NCBI GenBank assembly: GCA_002495235.1
Contig: DAEG01000030.1
Span: 1 to 23,826 of the forward strand
Direction: 5' to 3'
DNA: 23,826 bases
Source: Euryarchaeota archaeon UBA287
Lineage (GTDB): Archaea > Thermoplasmatota > UBA186 > UBA287
Position numbers and translations under genes: made by a program. Below the pieces are notes generated by a model. That model saw only the letters and a list, made by a program, of their open reading frames with translations, searched no databases and was not told where the DNA came from. This document shows positions 1-6,726 of this stretch, piece after piece (the first letter of the stretch is position 1; the number at the start of each line of letters is the position of its first letter).

Positions 1-2
1 GC

Positions 3-431
3 TGCGGGTCTTTAGTCAGCTATATATTAGCCATCGGCAGCCTGTGCTGCATGGACTGCACCACGGTGTTTACTAGCTGTGCTTACCCCGGAGCTGCCTT
101 AGGGATACTGTGCGGTGACGCGATAGCGATGATCGCTCCGGCGTTCATGATGGTCTACAAGGTTTTTCTGAGCGTGCCTAACATATGCGCAACGCTGTTG
201 AGGTGCTGCCCGATAGGCGGCTGGTGCGTCTACTGCTGTGAGTCGTCTATAGCGTGGATCTGTAACCTTCTCGTCTCGGCCGTATGCGGCGTTGCACCGG
301 TGGGTGTCGGCGGGATCTGCATGGGCATCAGCGGCATCCTTGCCGTAATCGGATGGCCATACTGTGGAGCATTTGCAACCGCATGCGTGAAAGATCTGAG
401 AGATGCGTGCGTGGTGTGGTGCTGCCTGTAG
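3..431 (+). CDS. Cys-rich hydrophobic protein, 5'-partial
   Basis: The reading frame is open from the left edge to the TAG at 429-431. The first internal ATG (51) is unlikely to be the true start, because the upstream codons already read as the same hydrophobic, Cys-rich protein. About 20 of the roughly 142 visible residues are Cys, often as CC pairs (LCC, RCCP, YCCE, final WCCL), between Gly/Ala/Ile/Val-rich stretches that could span a membrane. It resembles the three complete Cys-rich proteins downstream in composition but lacks their dense CC clusters, so it may be a divergent family member. I recognise no known family. Metal binding, disulfide cross-linking or a surface role are guesses. 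It is followed by a T-rich terminator-like tract. Confidence 0.6.
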   Translation, partial: CGSLVSYILAIGSLCCMDCTTVFTSCAYPGAALGILCGDAIAMIAPAFMMVYKVFLSVPNICATLLRCCPIGGWCVYCCESSIAWICNLLVSAVCGVAPVGVGGICMGISGILAVIGWPYCGAFATACVKDLRDACVVWCCL

Positions 432-478
432 ATCAGGGAAGCGATAGCGGCTGGCTGGCGCTGAGAAGCGCCACCCCC

Positions 479-530
479 TCTTTTTCTTCTTTTTTTCTTT
501 TTTGTCCTTTTGCCCTTTTGCCCTTTTGAT
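479..530 (+). terminator. T-rich archaeal terminator region
   Basis: About 50 nt downstream of the first Cys-rich gene is a run of T tracts broken by C, ending in three near-identical units of the form CCTTTTG. Oligo-T tracts are the usual archaeal termination signal. No stable hairpin precedes them. Confidence 0.55.
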
Positions 531-842
531 ACATGATCCTGCTTTTTCTGGACCGGGCCTGTCTGCAGCGCTCCCGGCGTGAGCGGGCGAGAGTCGTATC
601 ATGAAGAGGACAGTGTGCACCCGAGGGTCTCTACGGATCTTTAAGGGGGATCGGAGAGAGAGGATCCATGGCAGAGCTCATCAGAATATCGGTGAGGGGA
701 GGGCTTCTGAGAGGATCGGCCCTGTCCGGGTCTGGAAAAGATCCGGGAGAGCGAATAGGTCCATGACGGGCCTTGACAGCGGATCCTGGTCAGGTCTCGG
801 CCGAAGAAGAGGCATAGTGTAGGCGCTCCTGCCGGCTCTCTC
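531..842 (+). other. intergenic stretch, no gene recognised
   Basis: I find no convincing gene here. An ATG frame from 601 to 822 exists, but its Arg/Gly/Ser-rich translation has no signal peptide, no Cys pattern and no known motif. It runs into the decayed Cys-rich copy that becomes recognisable at 843. The stretch may be the eroded 5' part of that copy. Confidence 0.4.
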
Positions 843-1225
843 GCGCAGGGCGAGGCCGCTGAGGGGATGCAGGTTGAAGAAGCGGTCGCGAGGTGCTGCC
901 GGAGGATCTACAGACATTCGTTCAGGACGTGCTCGGCAGTCTGGAGGCGCTCAGGATCTGGTCAGTGGTGGCGCTGCCGATAGATGCCTTTTTGGCTCCT
1001 ATCTGGGCGGTGTGCAGTGAGGTAGGCCTGATGGGCAGCATCCTCGGGCTGGCGCGGATATGAGCGCTCGCCCTGCTGCAGCCGATAGTTCCGTGCGTGC
1101 ACCGTATCGAGGCTGTGCCCTGTCTGGGCTACATCATATCATGCCCGCGCGCGTGCTGCCAGACGTGTAGGCTCTGCTGCAGCCTCTGCGCTAGTATCTG
1201 CGACCGCCTGGTGCCGCTGCTCTGA
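843..1225 (+). pseudogene. decayed copy of the Cys-rich secreted family
   Basis: Frame 843-~885 reads AQGEAAEG and then an acidic stretch, like the region after the signal peptide in the intact genes (VLAQD, AMAQE). The sense frame then shifts. From about 902 another frame reads a continuous hydrophobic protein (VVALPIDAFLAPIW) to an in-frame TGA at 1061, then on to TGA 1223-1225. The last part contains SCPRACCQT and CRLCC, matching SCPRACLQT and ALCCDRFC at the end of the gene at 2450-3022. No recognisable signal peptide lies upstream. A lost 5' end, one frameshift and one internal stop make this a pseudogene unless the sequence contains errors. A T-run at 1246-1251 follows. Confidence 0.7.
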
Positions 1226-1350
1226 GCGCCACCTCCGCTCCTCTATTTTTTCTGGTCCTACTATGATCTATGGACAGTTCGCGTTTTTTGATCCCGCCCT
1301 TCAGCGCTGCCGGTCCCGGGCGCTCGGTGTGCTCGCGGCGCGGTGGGAAG

Positions 1351-1361
1351 TGATATATATG
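1351..1361 (+). promoter_or_regulatory. TATA box for Cys-rich gene at 1394
   Basis: TGATATATATG is centred about 38 bp before the ATG, predicting a start near 1381 and a short leader with a weak purine-rich GAGAAGTGA. A second AT-rich box (1370-1380) is too close to serve this ATG. A similar GATATATGA lies at 1814-1822 before the next family gene, suggesting similar promoters. Confidence 0.45.
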
Positions 1362-1393
1362 AAGGCCGACATATATAACAGAGAAGTGAAAAA

Positions 1394-1720
1394 ATGAGAG
1401 CGGTATTCCCGGTCGTTTTTGCGGTCCTGCTCCTGGCTTCCTTGCCGGGCGTCCTCGCGCAGGATGGTGCTGTTACGGGTGTCAGAGAACAGGGTTTCGG
1501 CAATCTCGCCAGCCTGTTACCGGCGGCGGTGGACTGCTTCCTGCTGCCGTGTTCTCTGTTCGAGAGTATCTGCTCCTGCTTCAGCCTGCCGTGCTGCTGC
1601 CTGCCGTGCGGTTCTTGCTGTTCTCAGTGTTGCCCGTGCTGCAGCGTGTGCCAGTGCTTTCCGGGCTCATTCAGCAGCTGTATCCAGATGTTCACAAGGC
1701 TGATGGCTGGGTCAAGATAG
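1394..1720 (+). CDS. small secreted Cys-rich protein
   Basis: This is a 108-residue protein. Residues 1-22 form a classic signal peptide (charged Met-Arg, hydrophobic core, LPGVLAQ), predicting cleavage near Ala22. A short linker leads to a dense Cys domain (about residues 48-96) with 17 Cys, including PCCCLPC, SCCSQCC and PCCSVCQC. It ends with a short Cys-free tail. The domain is too Cys-dense for an ordinary enzyme. Multiple metal or Fe-S ligation, or heavy disulfide cross-linking outside the cell, would fit, but no known family is recognised. It appears to have its own promoter and lies in a tandem run with related genes. The signal peptide, stop and sharing of this architecture with its neighbours argue for a real gene. 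Confidence 0.75.
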   Translation: MRAVFPVVFAVLLLASLPGVLAQDGAVTGVREQGFGNLASLLPAAVDCFLLPCSLFESICSCFSLPCCCLPCGSCCSQCCPCCSVCQCFPGSFSSCIQMFTRLMAGSR

Positions 1721-1852
1721 GTCTGCACGTGTGGGTCTCAGCCTCCCGGGCTCTGCATGGAATAATACCACACAGGGTTGAGCGTTTTGTCACGCAGCGC
1801 CCGGGAGAAACAGAGATATATGACCACTCACATTAAGAGTTGAGGAAAGAAA

Positions 1853-2362
1853 ATGAGGGTAAAGCTGTTCTTGGTGTTTGTTGCGGTGGCGCTTCTCTTG
1901 TTAGTGCCCTGCGCTATGGCGCAGGAGGGAACGGCCGGAGAGGTGGCAGAGGCCGTGGCTGAGGTTGTGGAGCCGGTAGCGGCGCCTGCCGGTGTGCTCG
2001 CAAGGTACTCCTCCAGTGTGTCGCTCATCATTGACGGGCTGGTCAGGATCCTGCTGAGCCCTGTGTCCTGCACGCTGAAGCTCTGCCTCACGATGCCCTG
2101 CTCCCTGTTCTCGATGTGTCTTACGGTGCCCTGCTCTCTGCTTCAGGGCTGTTTAAGCATTCTTTCGTGCTGCCCGTGCTGTGGCCCGTGCTTCACTTGC
2201 TGCGGTGATGTCTGCAATAGCGTCTCTGATGTCTGCTGCGGTGATGTGTGCCAGAGCATCTCCGACTCGGCAGCAGGCATGGTCAAGCCACTGGCCGATA
2301 TCCTAGCGGGCCTCGCCGGTGATGCGGTGCGCGGGCTGCTGAAGCTGCCCGCACCGGCGTGA
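1853..2362 (+). CDS. secreted Cys-rich protein with internal repeats
   Basis: A 169-residue protein. The signal peptide (residues 1-23, ending CAMAQ) is followed by an Ala/Glu/Val-rich acidic segment (about 24-50), a hydrophobic region, a Cys domain (about 74-140) and a Cys-free C-terminal amphipathic segment. It has 18 Cys in total, one inside the signal peptide. Two internal duplications are visible: an 11-residue unit of the type LTxPCSLxxxC twice, and a 12-residue unit beginning CCGDVC twice. SD-like TGAGGAAAG precedes the ATG, and GATATATGA lies about 35 bp upstream. Function is unknown. The repeat growth suggests a structural or ligand-binding protein rather than an enzyme. Confidence 0.78.
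   Translation: MRVKLFLVFVAVALLLLVPCAMAQEGTAGEVAEAVAEVVEPVAAPAGVLARYSSSVSLIIDGLVRILLSPVSCTLKLCLTMPCSLFSMCLTVPCSLLQGCLSILSCCPCCGPCFTCCGDVCNSVSDVCCGDVCQSISDSAAGMVKPLADILAGLAGDAVRGLLKLPAPA
2087..2152 (+). repeat. 33-bp tandem duplication inside Cys-rich gene
   Basis: Two adjacent 33-bp units (2087-2119, 2120-2152) encode LTMPCSLFSMC and LTVPCSLLQGC. DNA differences are largely at silent or conservative positions, so the duplication has been kept as protein sequence. Confidence 0.75.
2198..2269 (+). repeat. 36-bp tandem duplication inside Cys-rich gene
   Basis: Two adjacent 36-bp units (2198-2233, 2234-2269) both begin with codons for CCGDVC, followed by x-S-x-S-D-x. Each supplies three Cys. The first 17 bases of the two units are identical. 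Confidence 0.8.
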
Positions 2363-2449
2363 TCCACCCGCGCATGCTGCGCCGGCTTCTATTGTAGAAA
2401 GTAATAATAATAGAGCGGTTTAATACCATACGAGCTTTGGGAGGATATG

Positions 2450-3022
2450 ATGAGAGGCAAAATTGGTCTGGTGGCTCTTACCGCGGTGCTCTTTGTTGCG
2501 GCATTCCTGCCGGGTGTGTTCGCCCTGCAGAGCGTCGCAGAGGAGGGCGCCGTGGTTGGGGTCAGGGGTCAGGACAGCGGTGGGGGTGCCGGGGCGGCTA
2601 TGGGGATGTTGACGGCACCGTGCATGAGCATGTGCCAGTCGTGCATAAGAATACCATGCACGCTGTCGCAGATGTGCTGCTCGTGCTGCTGCTCGCCGTG
2701 TCTGTCGTGCTGTCAGTGGGGCGTGGGCCTGTGCCTGAATCTGTGTCTCGGGCTGATCAATACGGTGCTTGCGGGGATAGCGGACTGTTTCCAGTCTTTT
2801 GGTGACATGTTCCTCTACCTAAAGGCGTGCTGCAGCGACTGGGATTTTGTTGGATTGCTGCTCTCGCTGACAGGAATATGGTTCGAGGCAATCTGCGAGC
2901 CTTGCATAAAGTGTTTGGAGTGCATACCCTGTGTTAACTATGTCGTCTCCTGCCCGCGCGCGTGCCTGCAGACGATAGCGCTCTGCTGCGATCGCTTCTG
3001 TGCCCCGTTCTGCGTGGCGTGA
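2450..3022 (+). CDS. secreted Cys-rich protein, largest family member
   Basis: 190 residues from ATG 2450, chosen because GGGAGG (2439-2444) is 5 nt upstream; ATG 2447 is the alternative. A signal peptide (about residues 1-25, ending LPGVFA) is followed by a Gly-rich linker. A first Cys block includes MCCSCCCSPC and SCCQ. A hydrophobic middle part holds ADCF and ACC. A second Cys block (about 145-190) contains CEPCIKC, SCPRAC and ALCCDRFC. There are 28 Cys in all. The C-terminal block matches the decayed copy at 1080-1225, which ties these genes into one family. Possible promoter elements are AT-rich boxes at 2401-2412 and 2417-2427. No enzymatic motif is seen, so function is unknown. Confidence 0.78.
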   Translation: MRGKIGLVALTAVLFVAAFLPGVFALQSVAEEGAVVGVRGQDSGGGAGAAMGMLTAPCMSMCQSCIRIPCTLSQMCCSCCCSPCLSCCQWGVGLCLNLCLGLINTVLAGIADCFQSFGDMFLYLKACCSDWDFVGLLLSLTGIWFEAICEPCIKCLECIPCVNYVVSCPRACLQTIALCCDRFCAPFCVA

Positions 3023-3035
3023 GCCTCCTCCCCTC

Positions 3036-3046
3036 TCTCTTTTTTA
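3036..3046 (+). terminator. T-run terminator after the Cys-rich genes
   Basis: A pyrimidine tract ending in a run of T lies 14-24 nt after the TGA at 3020-3022. Similar tracts follow the decayed copy (1246-1251) and the first gene. Confidence 0.5.
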
Positions 3047-3081
3047 GGTTCGTCCTCTTCTCCCTTGCCGGCGGCGTGAAA

Positions 3082-3093
3082 ACATTTTTATCC
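3082..3093 (+). promoter_or_regulatory. TATA box of purA
   Basis: ACATTTTTATCC is centred about 26 bp before the ATG at 3113. That predicts transcription starting at or next to the start codon, a leaderless message. No SD sequence is present. Confidence 0.55.
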
Positions 3094-3112
3094 GCTCCGG
3101 CACTTTAGTGTC

Positions 3113-4345
3113 ATGACCGTTCTTGCCATAGTGGGCTGCCAGTGGGGTGATGAGGGTAAGGGGAAGGTAACTGACTACATCATGAAGGACTTCGACATCG
3201 TCGCCAGGTATCAGGGCGGCAGCAACGCGGGCCACACGGTCGTTCACGGTGACAGGAAGTTCCGCTTCCACCACATACCTAGTGGCATACTGTACAGGGA
3301 AAAGACGGCCGTTATGGGGAACGGCATGGTCATAGACTGCGACGTGCTGGGCGATGAGCTCGCCGAGCTGAAGAAGAATGGTTTTGAATGCGGGAACCTC
3401 TACGTGAGCGAGAGAGCGCACATAGTGATGCCCTACCATAGACTGATGGACGGTCTGGAGGAAGGGGCGAGAGAGGACAGGATCGGGACTACCAGGAGGG
3501 GAATAGGGCCATGCTACACGTCAAAGATCGAGCGCAGCGGCGTCAGGGTCTGTGATCTGGTGGGCGGTGCAGACATCAGCAGGGCGCTGGACGCCGCGGA
3601 GCGCAGGTTGAAGAGCTTCGGTGGCGCTCTGGACAGAAGAGAGGCGGAGGAGTACTGCGAGCGCGGCAGGGTGCTTCTCGCGCCATACGTGAGGGACACC
3701 TCGCTCATGCTGAGCGAGGGCATGGATGAGGGAAAGAGCGTCCTGCTGGAGGGAGCGCAGGGCACTCTGCTCGACGTGGATCACGGTACCTACCCCTTCG
3801 TCACGTCCTCGGCTACAACCACGGGCAACGCGGCGACAGGCTGCGGTATCGCGCCCAACAGGATCGACGGCGTGCTTGGCGTGGCCAAGGCGTACACAAC
3901 CCGCGTGGGGGAGGGGCCGTTTCCCACAGAGGATCGCGGGCCTGAGGGCAAGCGCCTTCTGGAGCGGGGGGCGGAGTATGGAACGACCACGGGGAGAGCG
4001 AGGAGGTGCGGCTACCTGGACATGGTCATACTCAGGTATGCGAAGAGGATAAACGGCCTCACAGCTCTTGCGGTAACAAAGCTGGACGTGCTCGAGGGCA
4101 TGGACAGCGTAAAGGTATGCGTTGCCTATGAGAGGGACGGTAGAGAGCTCAAAGAGATGCCAGTGAGCCTAGAGAGGTGTGCTCCCGTTTATGAGGAGCT
4201 GAAGGGATGGGAGAGGACGTTCGACGGATCGCTTGACCCCCGTGCAAGGGAGTACCTCGGTTTCATCGAGGACCGCGCCAGGACGAAGATCAGCATCGTA
4301 TCGTTCGGCAGCAGGAGGGATGAGACGATAGAGCTCAAAAGATAA
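3113..4345 (+). CDS. purA: adenylosuccinate synthetase
   Basis: PurA (EC 6.3.4.4) joins aspartate to IMP using GTP to form adenylosuccinate, the first committed step to AMP. The N-terminus carries the phosphate-binding WGDEGKGK (residues 11-18, with catalytic Asp13) and GSNAGHTV with the conserved His. IGTTRRGIGP, EGAQGTLLDVDHGTYPFVTSS, the substrate loop TTGRARRCG and the C-terminal base-binding TKLDVL are all present in order. At 410 residues it is close to the full-length family size, not the shorter form found in some archaea. It has its own TATA box and is monocistronic or first in its unit. Confidence 0.97.
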   Translation: MTVLAIVGCQWGDEGKGKVTDYIMKDFDIVARYQGGSNAGHTVVHGDRKFRFHHIPSGILYREKTAVMGNGMVIDCDVLGDELAELKKNGFECGNLYVSERAHIVMPYHRLMDGLEEGAREDRIGTTRRGIGPCYTSKIERSGVRVCDLVGGADISRALDAAERRLKSFGGALDRREAEEYCERGRVLLAPYVRDTSLMLSEGMDEGKSVLLEGAQGTLLDVDHGTYPFVTSSATTTGNAATGCGIAPNRIDGVLGVAKAYTTRVGEGPFPTEDRGPEGKRLLERGAEYGTTTGRARRCGYLDMVILRYAKRINGLTALAVTKLDVLEGMDSVKVCVAYERDGRELKEMPVSLERCAPVYEELKGWERTFDGSLDPRAREYLGFIEDRARTKISIVSFGSRRDETIELKR

Positions 4346-4369
4346 ATACCACCCCGCGGATTAACCGAT

Positions 4370-5257
4370 GTGAAGGTTGCTGGGGTATATATCAGGAGAA
4401 GAGAGAGCATCGCGGTCGTTTACGACGAGAACGGAAAACAGCTTTTCAGAAGTCTTGGTGACGGTGCTAACTACCACAGCGCCGGTAAAGAGGGCATAGT
4501 TGGGCTTGTGAGCAGGATCCTCAAGGGTGCTGGGAGCATAGACTGCATGTGCATAGGTGTTGCGGGCTGTGACAGGGAGAAGAACATGCGGGCATTGGGT
4601 GCCGAGATGAACAGGCACTTCAGGGACTGCATGGTCTACAACAATGGGGTCATAGCCCTCGTGGGCGCCAGCGGGAAGGCTCTGGGCTCAAGGGATTCCG
4701 TGCTTGTCGAGGCGGACACGGGGTCTGTGGCGGTCGGCGTCAACAGAAGGGGTGAGGTCTTGAGGGTCGGAGGCTGGGGCTATCTCCTGGGGGACGAAGG
4801 CGGGGCGTTCGACATAGGCAGGAGAGCCATCGGGCACGCCGCCAGAGCTTATGACCGGTTTGAGAGCGATGACCTGGTCAGCGAGATCCTCGAGGCTCTG
4901 GCTCTGGGCGACATGGGGGATGTGATAGACTTATATGACATAGAGGATCCTGTGCAGTACATAGCCGAGTTGTTTCCGGTTGTTTGCAGGAGTGATAGCG
5001 AGATCGCGGGTGCGATCCTCGAGGACGGGGCTGAGGCTCTGGCGGCATCGGTCAGAGTGCTTGCTGAGAGACTGGAGATGGGAGATGACAGGGTTCTCTA
5101 CGAAACAGGAAGGGTGTTTGACGAACAGGTTTACAGGGAGATGTTTGAGAGAAAGACGGAGGGATTCTCCATAGAGAGACCGGAGCACGGACCGGAAGTG
5201 GGGGCTGCCATGCTGGCGATGGAAAAACTCGCAGGAAGATTCACGGAACTGGATTAG
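4370..5257 (+). CDS. BadF/BadG/BcrA/BcrD-type ATPase (sugar kinase-like)
   Basis: A 295-residue protein of the ASKHA actin-like ATPase fold, in the group containing N-acetylglucosamine kinase and the BadF/BadG activators. Visible motifs are GDGANYH near residues 31-37, GVAGCDREKN, the phosphate-2 motif DTGSVAVGV (often GTGS in relatives) and GGWGYLLGDEGGAFDIG. There is no Cys cluster like the Fe-S site of dehydratase activators, so sugar or amino-sugar phosphorylation is the better guess; the substrate is unknown. The GTG start at 4370 sits about 26 bp after AAAAGATAAATACC (4337-4350), which overlaps the end of purA, so it probably has its own leaderless transcript. Its stop codon abuts the 3' end of the opposing tRNA-Ser gene. 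Confidence 0.85.
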   Translation: MKVAGVYIRRRESIAVVYDENGKQLFRSLGDGANYHSAGKEGIVGLVSRILKGAGSIDCMCIGVAGCDREKNMRALGAEMNRHFRDCMVYNNGVIALVGASGKALGSRDSVLVEADTGSVAVGVNRRGEVLRVGGWGYLLGDEGGAFDIGRRAIGHAARAYDRFESDDLVSEILEALALGDMGDVIDLYDIEDPVQYIAELFPVVCRSDSEIAGAILEDGAEALAASVRVLAERLEMGDDRVLYETGRVFDEQVYREMFERKTEGFSIERPEHGPEVGAAMLAMEKLAGRFTELD

Positions 5258-5437
5258 CGCAGAGGGGGAGATCCTCATGCGGGTTTTGGCAAAGCACCCG
5301 ATTTTGGCAGAGCCAAAATCATGATTTGCTGTAGGCAAATCCGCTGTTCAGAGTGCAACCCTTCATTTTGAACTCCCGAGGGCTTGCGCCCACCGGCTCT
5401 CAAGGCCGGCGCTTTGTCCGAGCTAAGCTACCTCTGC
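5258..5437 (-). tRNA. tRNA-Ser(UGA) with a T-loop intron
   Basis: Read on the minus strand. Acceptor GCAGAGG (5437-5431) pairs with CCTCTGC (5265-5259), with discriminator G at 5258. D-stem GCTT/AAGC has a GG-containing loop. Anticodon stem CCGGC/GCCGG has loop CTTGAGA, giving anticodon UGA. The long variable arm GGGC-GCAA-GCCC is typical of tRNA-Ser. T-stem GGGAG (5377-5373) pairs with CTCCC (5270-5266), but the two halves are 102 nt apart. Removing 5272-5366 leaves loop TTCAAAT, a perfect T-loop, and an 85-nt mature tRNA. CCA is not encoded. The 3' end directly abuts the stop of the BadF-like gene. An AT-rich element near 5460-5475 may be the promoter. Confidence 0.93.
5272..5366 (-). other. 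95-nt BHB intron in T-loop of tRNA-Ser
   Basis: The junctions form a standard archaeal bulge-helix-bulge. T-stem GGGAG/CTCCC is followed by a 4-bp helix TTCA/TGAG, flanked by 3-nt bulges AAA (5368-5366) and GAT (5273-5271). A further TG/CA plus GGG/CCC helix lies inside the intron. Cutting after the second base of each bulge, as the splicing endonuclease does, gives exon ends at 5367 and 5271 and restores TTCAAAT. The intron therefore sits between tRNA positions 59 and 60. The interior folds into a 7-bp hairpin (5323-5341), a 9-bp hairpin with a 3-nt loop (5300-5320) and a third at 5280-5300. I see no convincing C/D or H/ACA guide RNA and no ORF. Confidence 0.88.
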
Positions 5438-5483
5438 CTAAAGCGAAGACGATTCAAAGGATTTCTATTTTGCTGAAGTAACA

Positions 5484-5493
5484 GATAAATATG
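5484..5493 (+). promoter_or_regulatory. TATA box of the aminotransferase gene
   Basis: GATAAATATG is centred 25 bp before the ATG at 5513, which predicts a leaderless message. It shares a short divergent intergenic region with the tRNA-Ser gene on the other strand. Confidence 0.55.
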
Positions 5494-5512
5494 ACGAAAC
5501 CGATTTCGTGCC

Positions 5513-6655
5513 ATGTCGATAGGTGAGGCGCTCGACGGTATAAAAGCATCAGAGATCAGGAGGATGTTCGATCTAGCAGCAAAGCGAAAGGATTCGATCT
5601 CGCTGGGCATAGGCGAGCCCGATTTTCCCACGCCGGCGAACATAAAGGAGGCCGCCAAGAGGGCTCTGGACAGCGATGCCACTCACTACGCGCCAAACGG
5701 CGGTGTAAGGGAGTTGCGAGAGGCCATAGCTGAGAAGAGCAGGAGGGAGAACGGCATAGACTGCGCGGCAGAAAACGTCCTGGTGACGGTGGGAGCCACG
5801 GAGGGGATACTCCTAGCGCTTGCGTCCATAATCGGGAATGGTGACGAGGTCCTTGTGCCAACGCCCGCTTTCCTGAACTATTGCCCATGCGTATCCCTCT
5901 CTGGTGGTGTGCCGAGGGAGCTGCCATGCAGCGAGGAGAACGATTTTCATCTGAGCGCCGAGGATGTGAAGCGCAGCATAACCGACAGAACCAAGGCGAT
6001 CATAATAGCCAGCCCAAACAATCCCACCGGGGCCACACTCAGCAGGGACGAGCTGGAGAAGATAGCACAGGTTGCAGTGAAAAAAGGACTGAAGATCATA
6101 ACGGATGAGGTGTATGAACGCTTCGTTTACGATGGGATAAAGAGCTCAAGCGCCGCTTCCTTCGAATGGGACAACACCATTACGATGAACAGCTTTTCAA
6201 AGACCTATGCGATGACTGGCTGGCGTGTGGGCTACGTCATAGCCAAGGACATATCCAGGATGCTCAAGCTCCACATGTACCTTGTTTCCTGCGTAAGCAC
6301 TTTCTCCCAGTACGGAGCTCTGGCGGCCGTGAGGGATGGCTATACTAGTGTTGACCGGATGATATCTGAATACTCAAAGAGAAGAGACCTCGTTTACGAC
6401 AGGCTCAGCTCAATGAAACACATACGAGTGGAGAAGCCGGAGGGAGCTTTCTACTTCTTCCCCAACGTCAGCGGCACGGGCATGAGCTCAAAGGACTTCG
6501 CGGACAGGCTCTTTGAAGAGACCGGAGTGGTGGTTGTGAACGGCAGTGCCTTTGGTGAGTGCGGCGATGGTTATGTCCGCATCTCCTACGCCACATCGAT
6601 GGAGAGGCTCAGGGAGGCTATGGACAGGATGGAGGCTTTCCTGGACAGGATCTGA
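5513..6655 (+). CDS. class I PLP aminotransferase (aspartate aminotransferase-like)
   Basis: A 380-residue fold-type I aminotransferase. Visible landmarks are LGIGEPDFPTP near residue 31, HYAPNGG (58-64), the cofactor loop VGATEG, SPNNPTG (168-174), DEVYE with Asp198, which contacts the PLP nitrogen, and NSFSKTYAMTGWRVGY with Lys230 as the Schiff-base lysine. The C-terminal YVRISYATS contains the substrate-carboxylate Arg. It belongs to the broad AspC/alanine/aromatic aminotransferase group, and the amino donor cannot be fixed from sequence. Length is normal. The next gene is about 290 bp away, beyond a strong hairpin, so it is probably transcribed alone. Confidence 0.92.
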   Translation: MSIGEALDGIKASEIRRMFDLAAKRKDSISLGIGEPDFPTPANIKEAAKRALDSDATHYAPNGGVRELREAIAEKSRRENGIDCAAENVLVTVGATEGILLALASIIGNGDEVLVPTPAFLNYCPCVSLSGGVPRELPCSEENDFHLSAEDVKRSITDRTKAIIIASPNNPTGATLSRDELEKIAQVAVKKGLKIITDEVYERFVYDGIKSSSAASFEWDNTITMNSFSKTYAMTGWRVGYVIAKDISRMLKLHMYLVSCVSTFSQYGALAAVRDGYTSVDRMISEYSKRRDLVYDRLSSMKHIRVEKPEGAFYFFPNVSGTGMSSKDFADRLFEETGVVVVNGSAFGECGDGYVRISYATSMERLREAMDRMEAFLDRI

Positions 6656-6672
6656 CCGCCCGACTGTCTTCT

Positions 6673-6726
6673 CCGGCCGTTGCGCACACCGCCGTTCCTC
6701 GTGTGCTTCCAGCGGCCGGCCTTTTT
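6673..6726 (+). terminator. hairpin plus T-run after the aminotransferase
   Basis: A 10-bp stem CCGGCCGTTG (6673-6682) / CAGCGGCCGG (6710-6719, one G-U pair) encloses an inner GCACAC/GTGTGC stem. TTTTT follows at 6722-6726. It lies 18 nt after the stop codon. This bacterial-looking arrangement is less common in archaea, but the position fits termination. Confidence 0.6.

Noticed and set aside
479..530. CCTTTTG repeats as a CRISPR-like or satellite array
   Set aside because: Only three 7-bp units in a T-rich terminator tract; too short and without spacers. No CRISPR array is present anywhere in the window.
99..620. 173-codon minus-strand frame over the first Cys-rich gene
   Set aside because: Its translation is Arg/Lys/Pro-rich low complexity, a shadow of the terminator and coding strand, and it covers the T-tract as poly-Lys.
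1061..1063. TGA read as selenocysteine in the Cys-rich copy at 843-1225
   Set aside because: The same copy also has a frameshift near 885-905 and no signal peptide, and I see no archaeal SECIS-like hairpin. Decay is simpler.
5272..5366. C/D box guide RNA inside the tRNA intron
   Set aside because: A CTGA and an ATGATT occur, but no matching RUGAUGA/CUGA pair with terminal stem and guide spacing could be set.
5258..5437. A split (trans-spliced) or broken tRNA-Ser instead of an intron-containing one
   Set aside because: Both halves lie in order on the same strand, and the joint forms a complete BHB in cis that restores a perfect T-loop.
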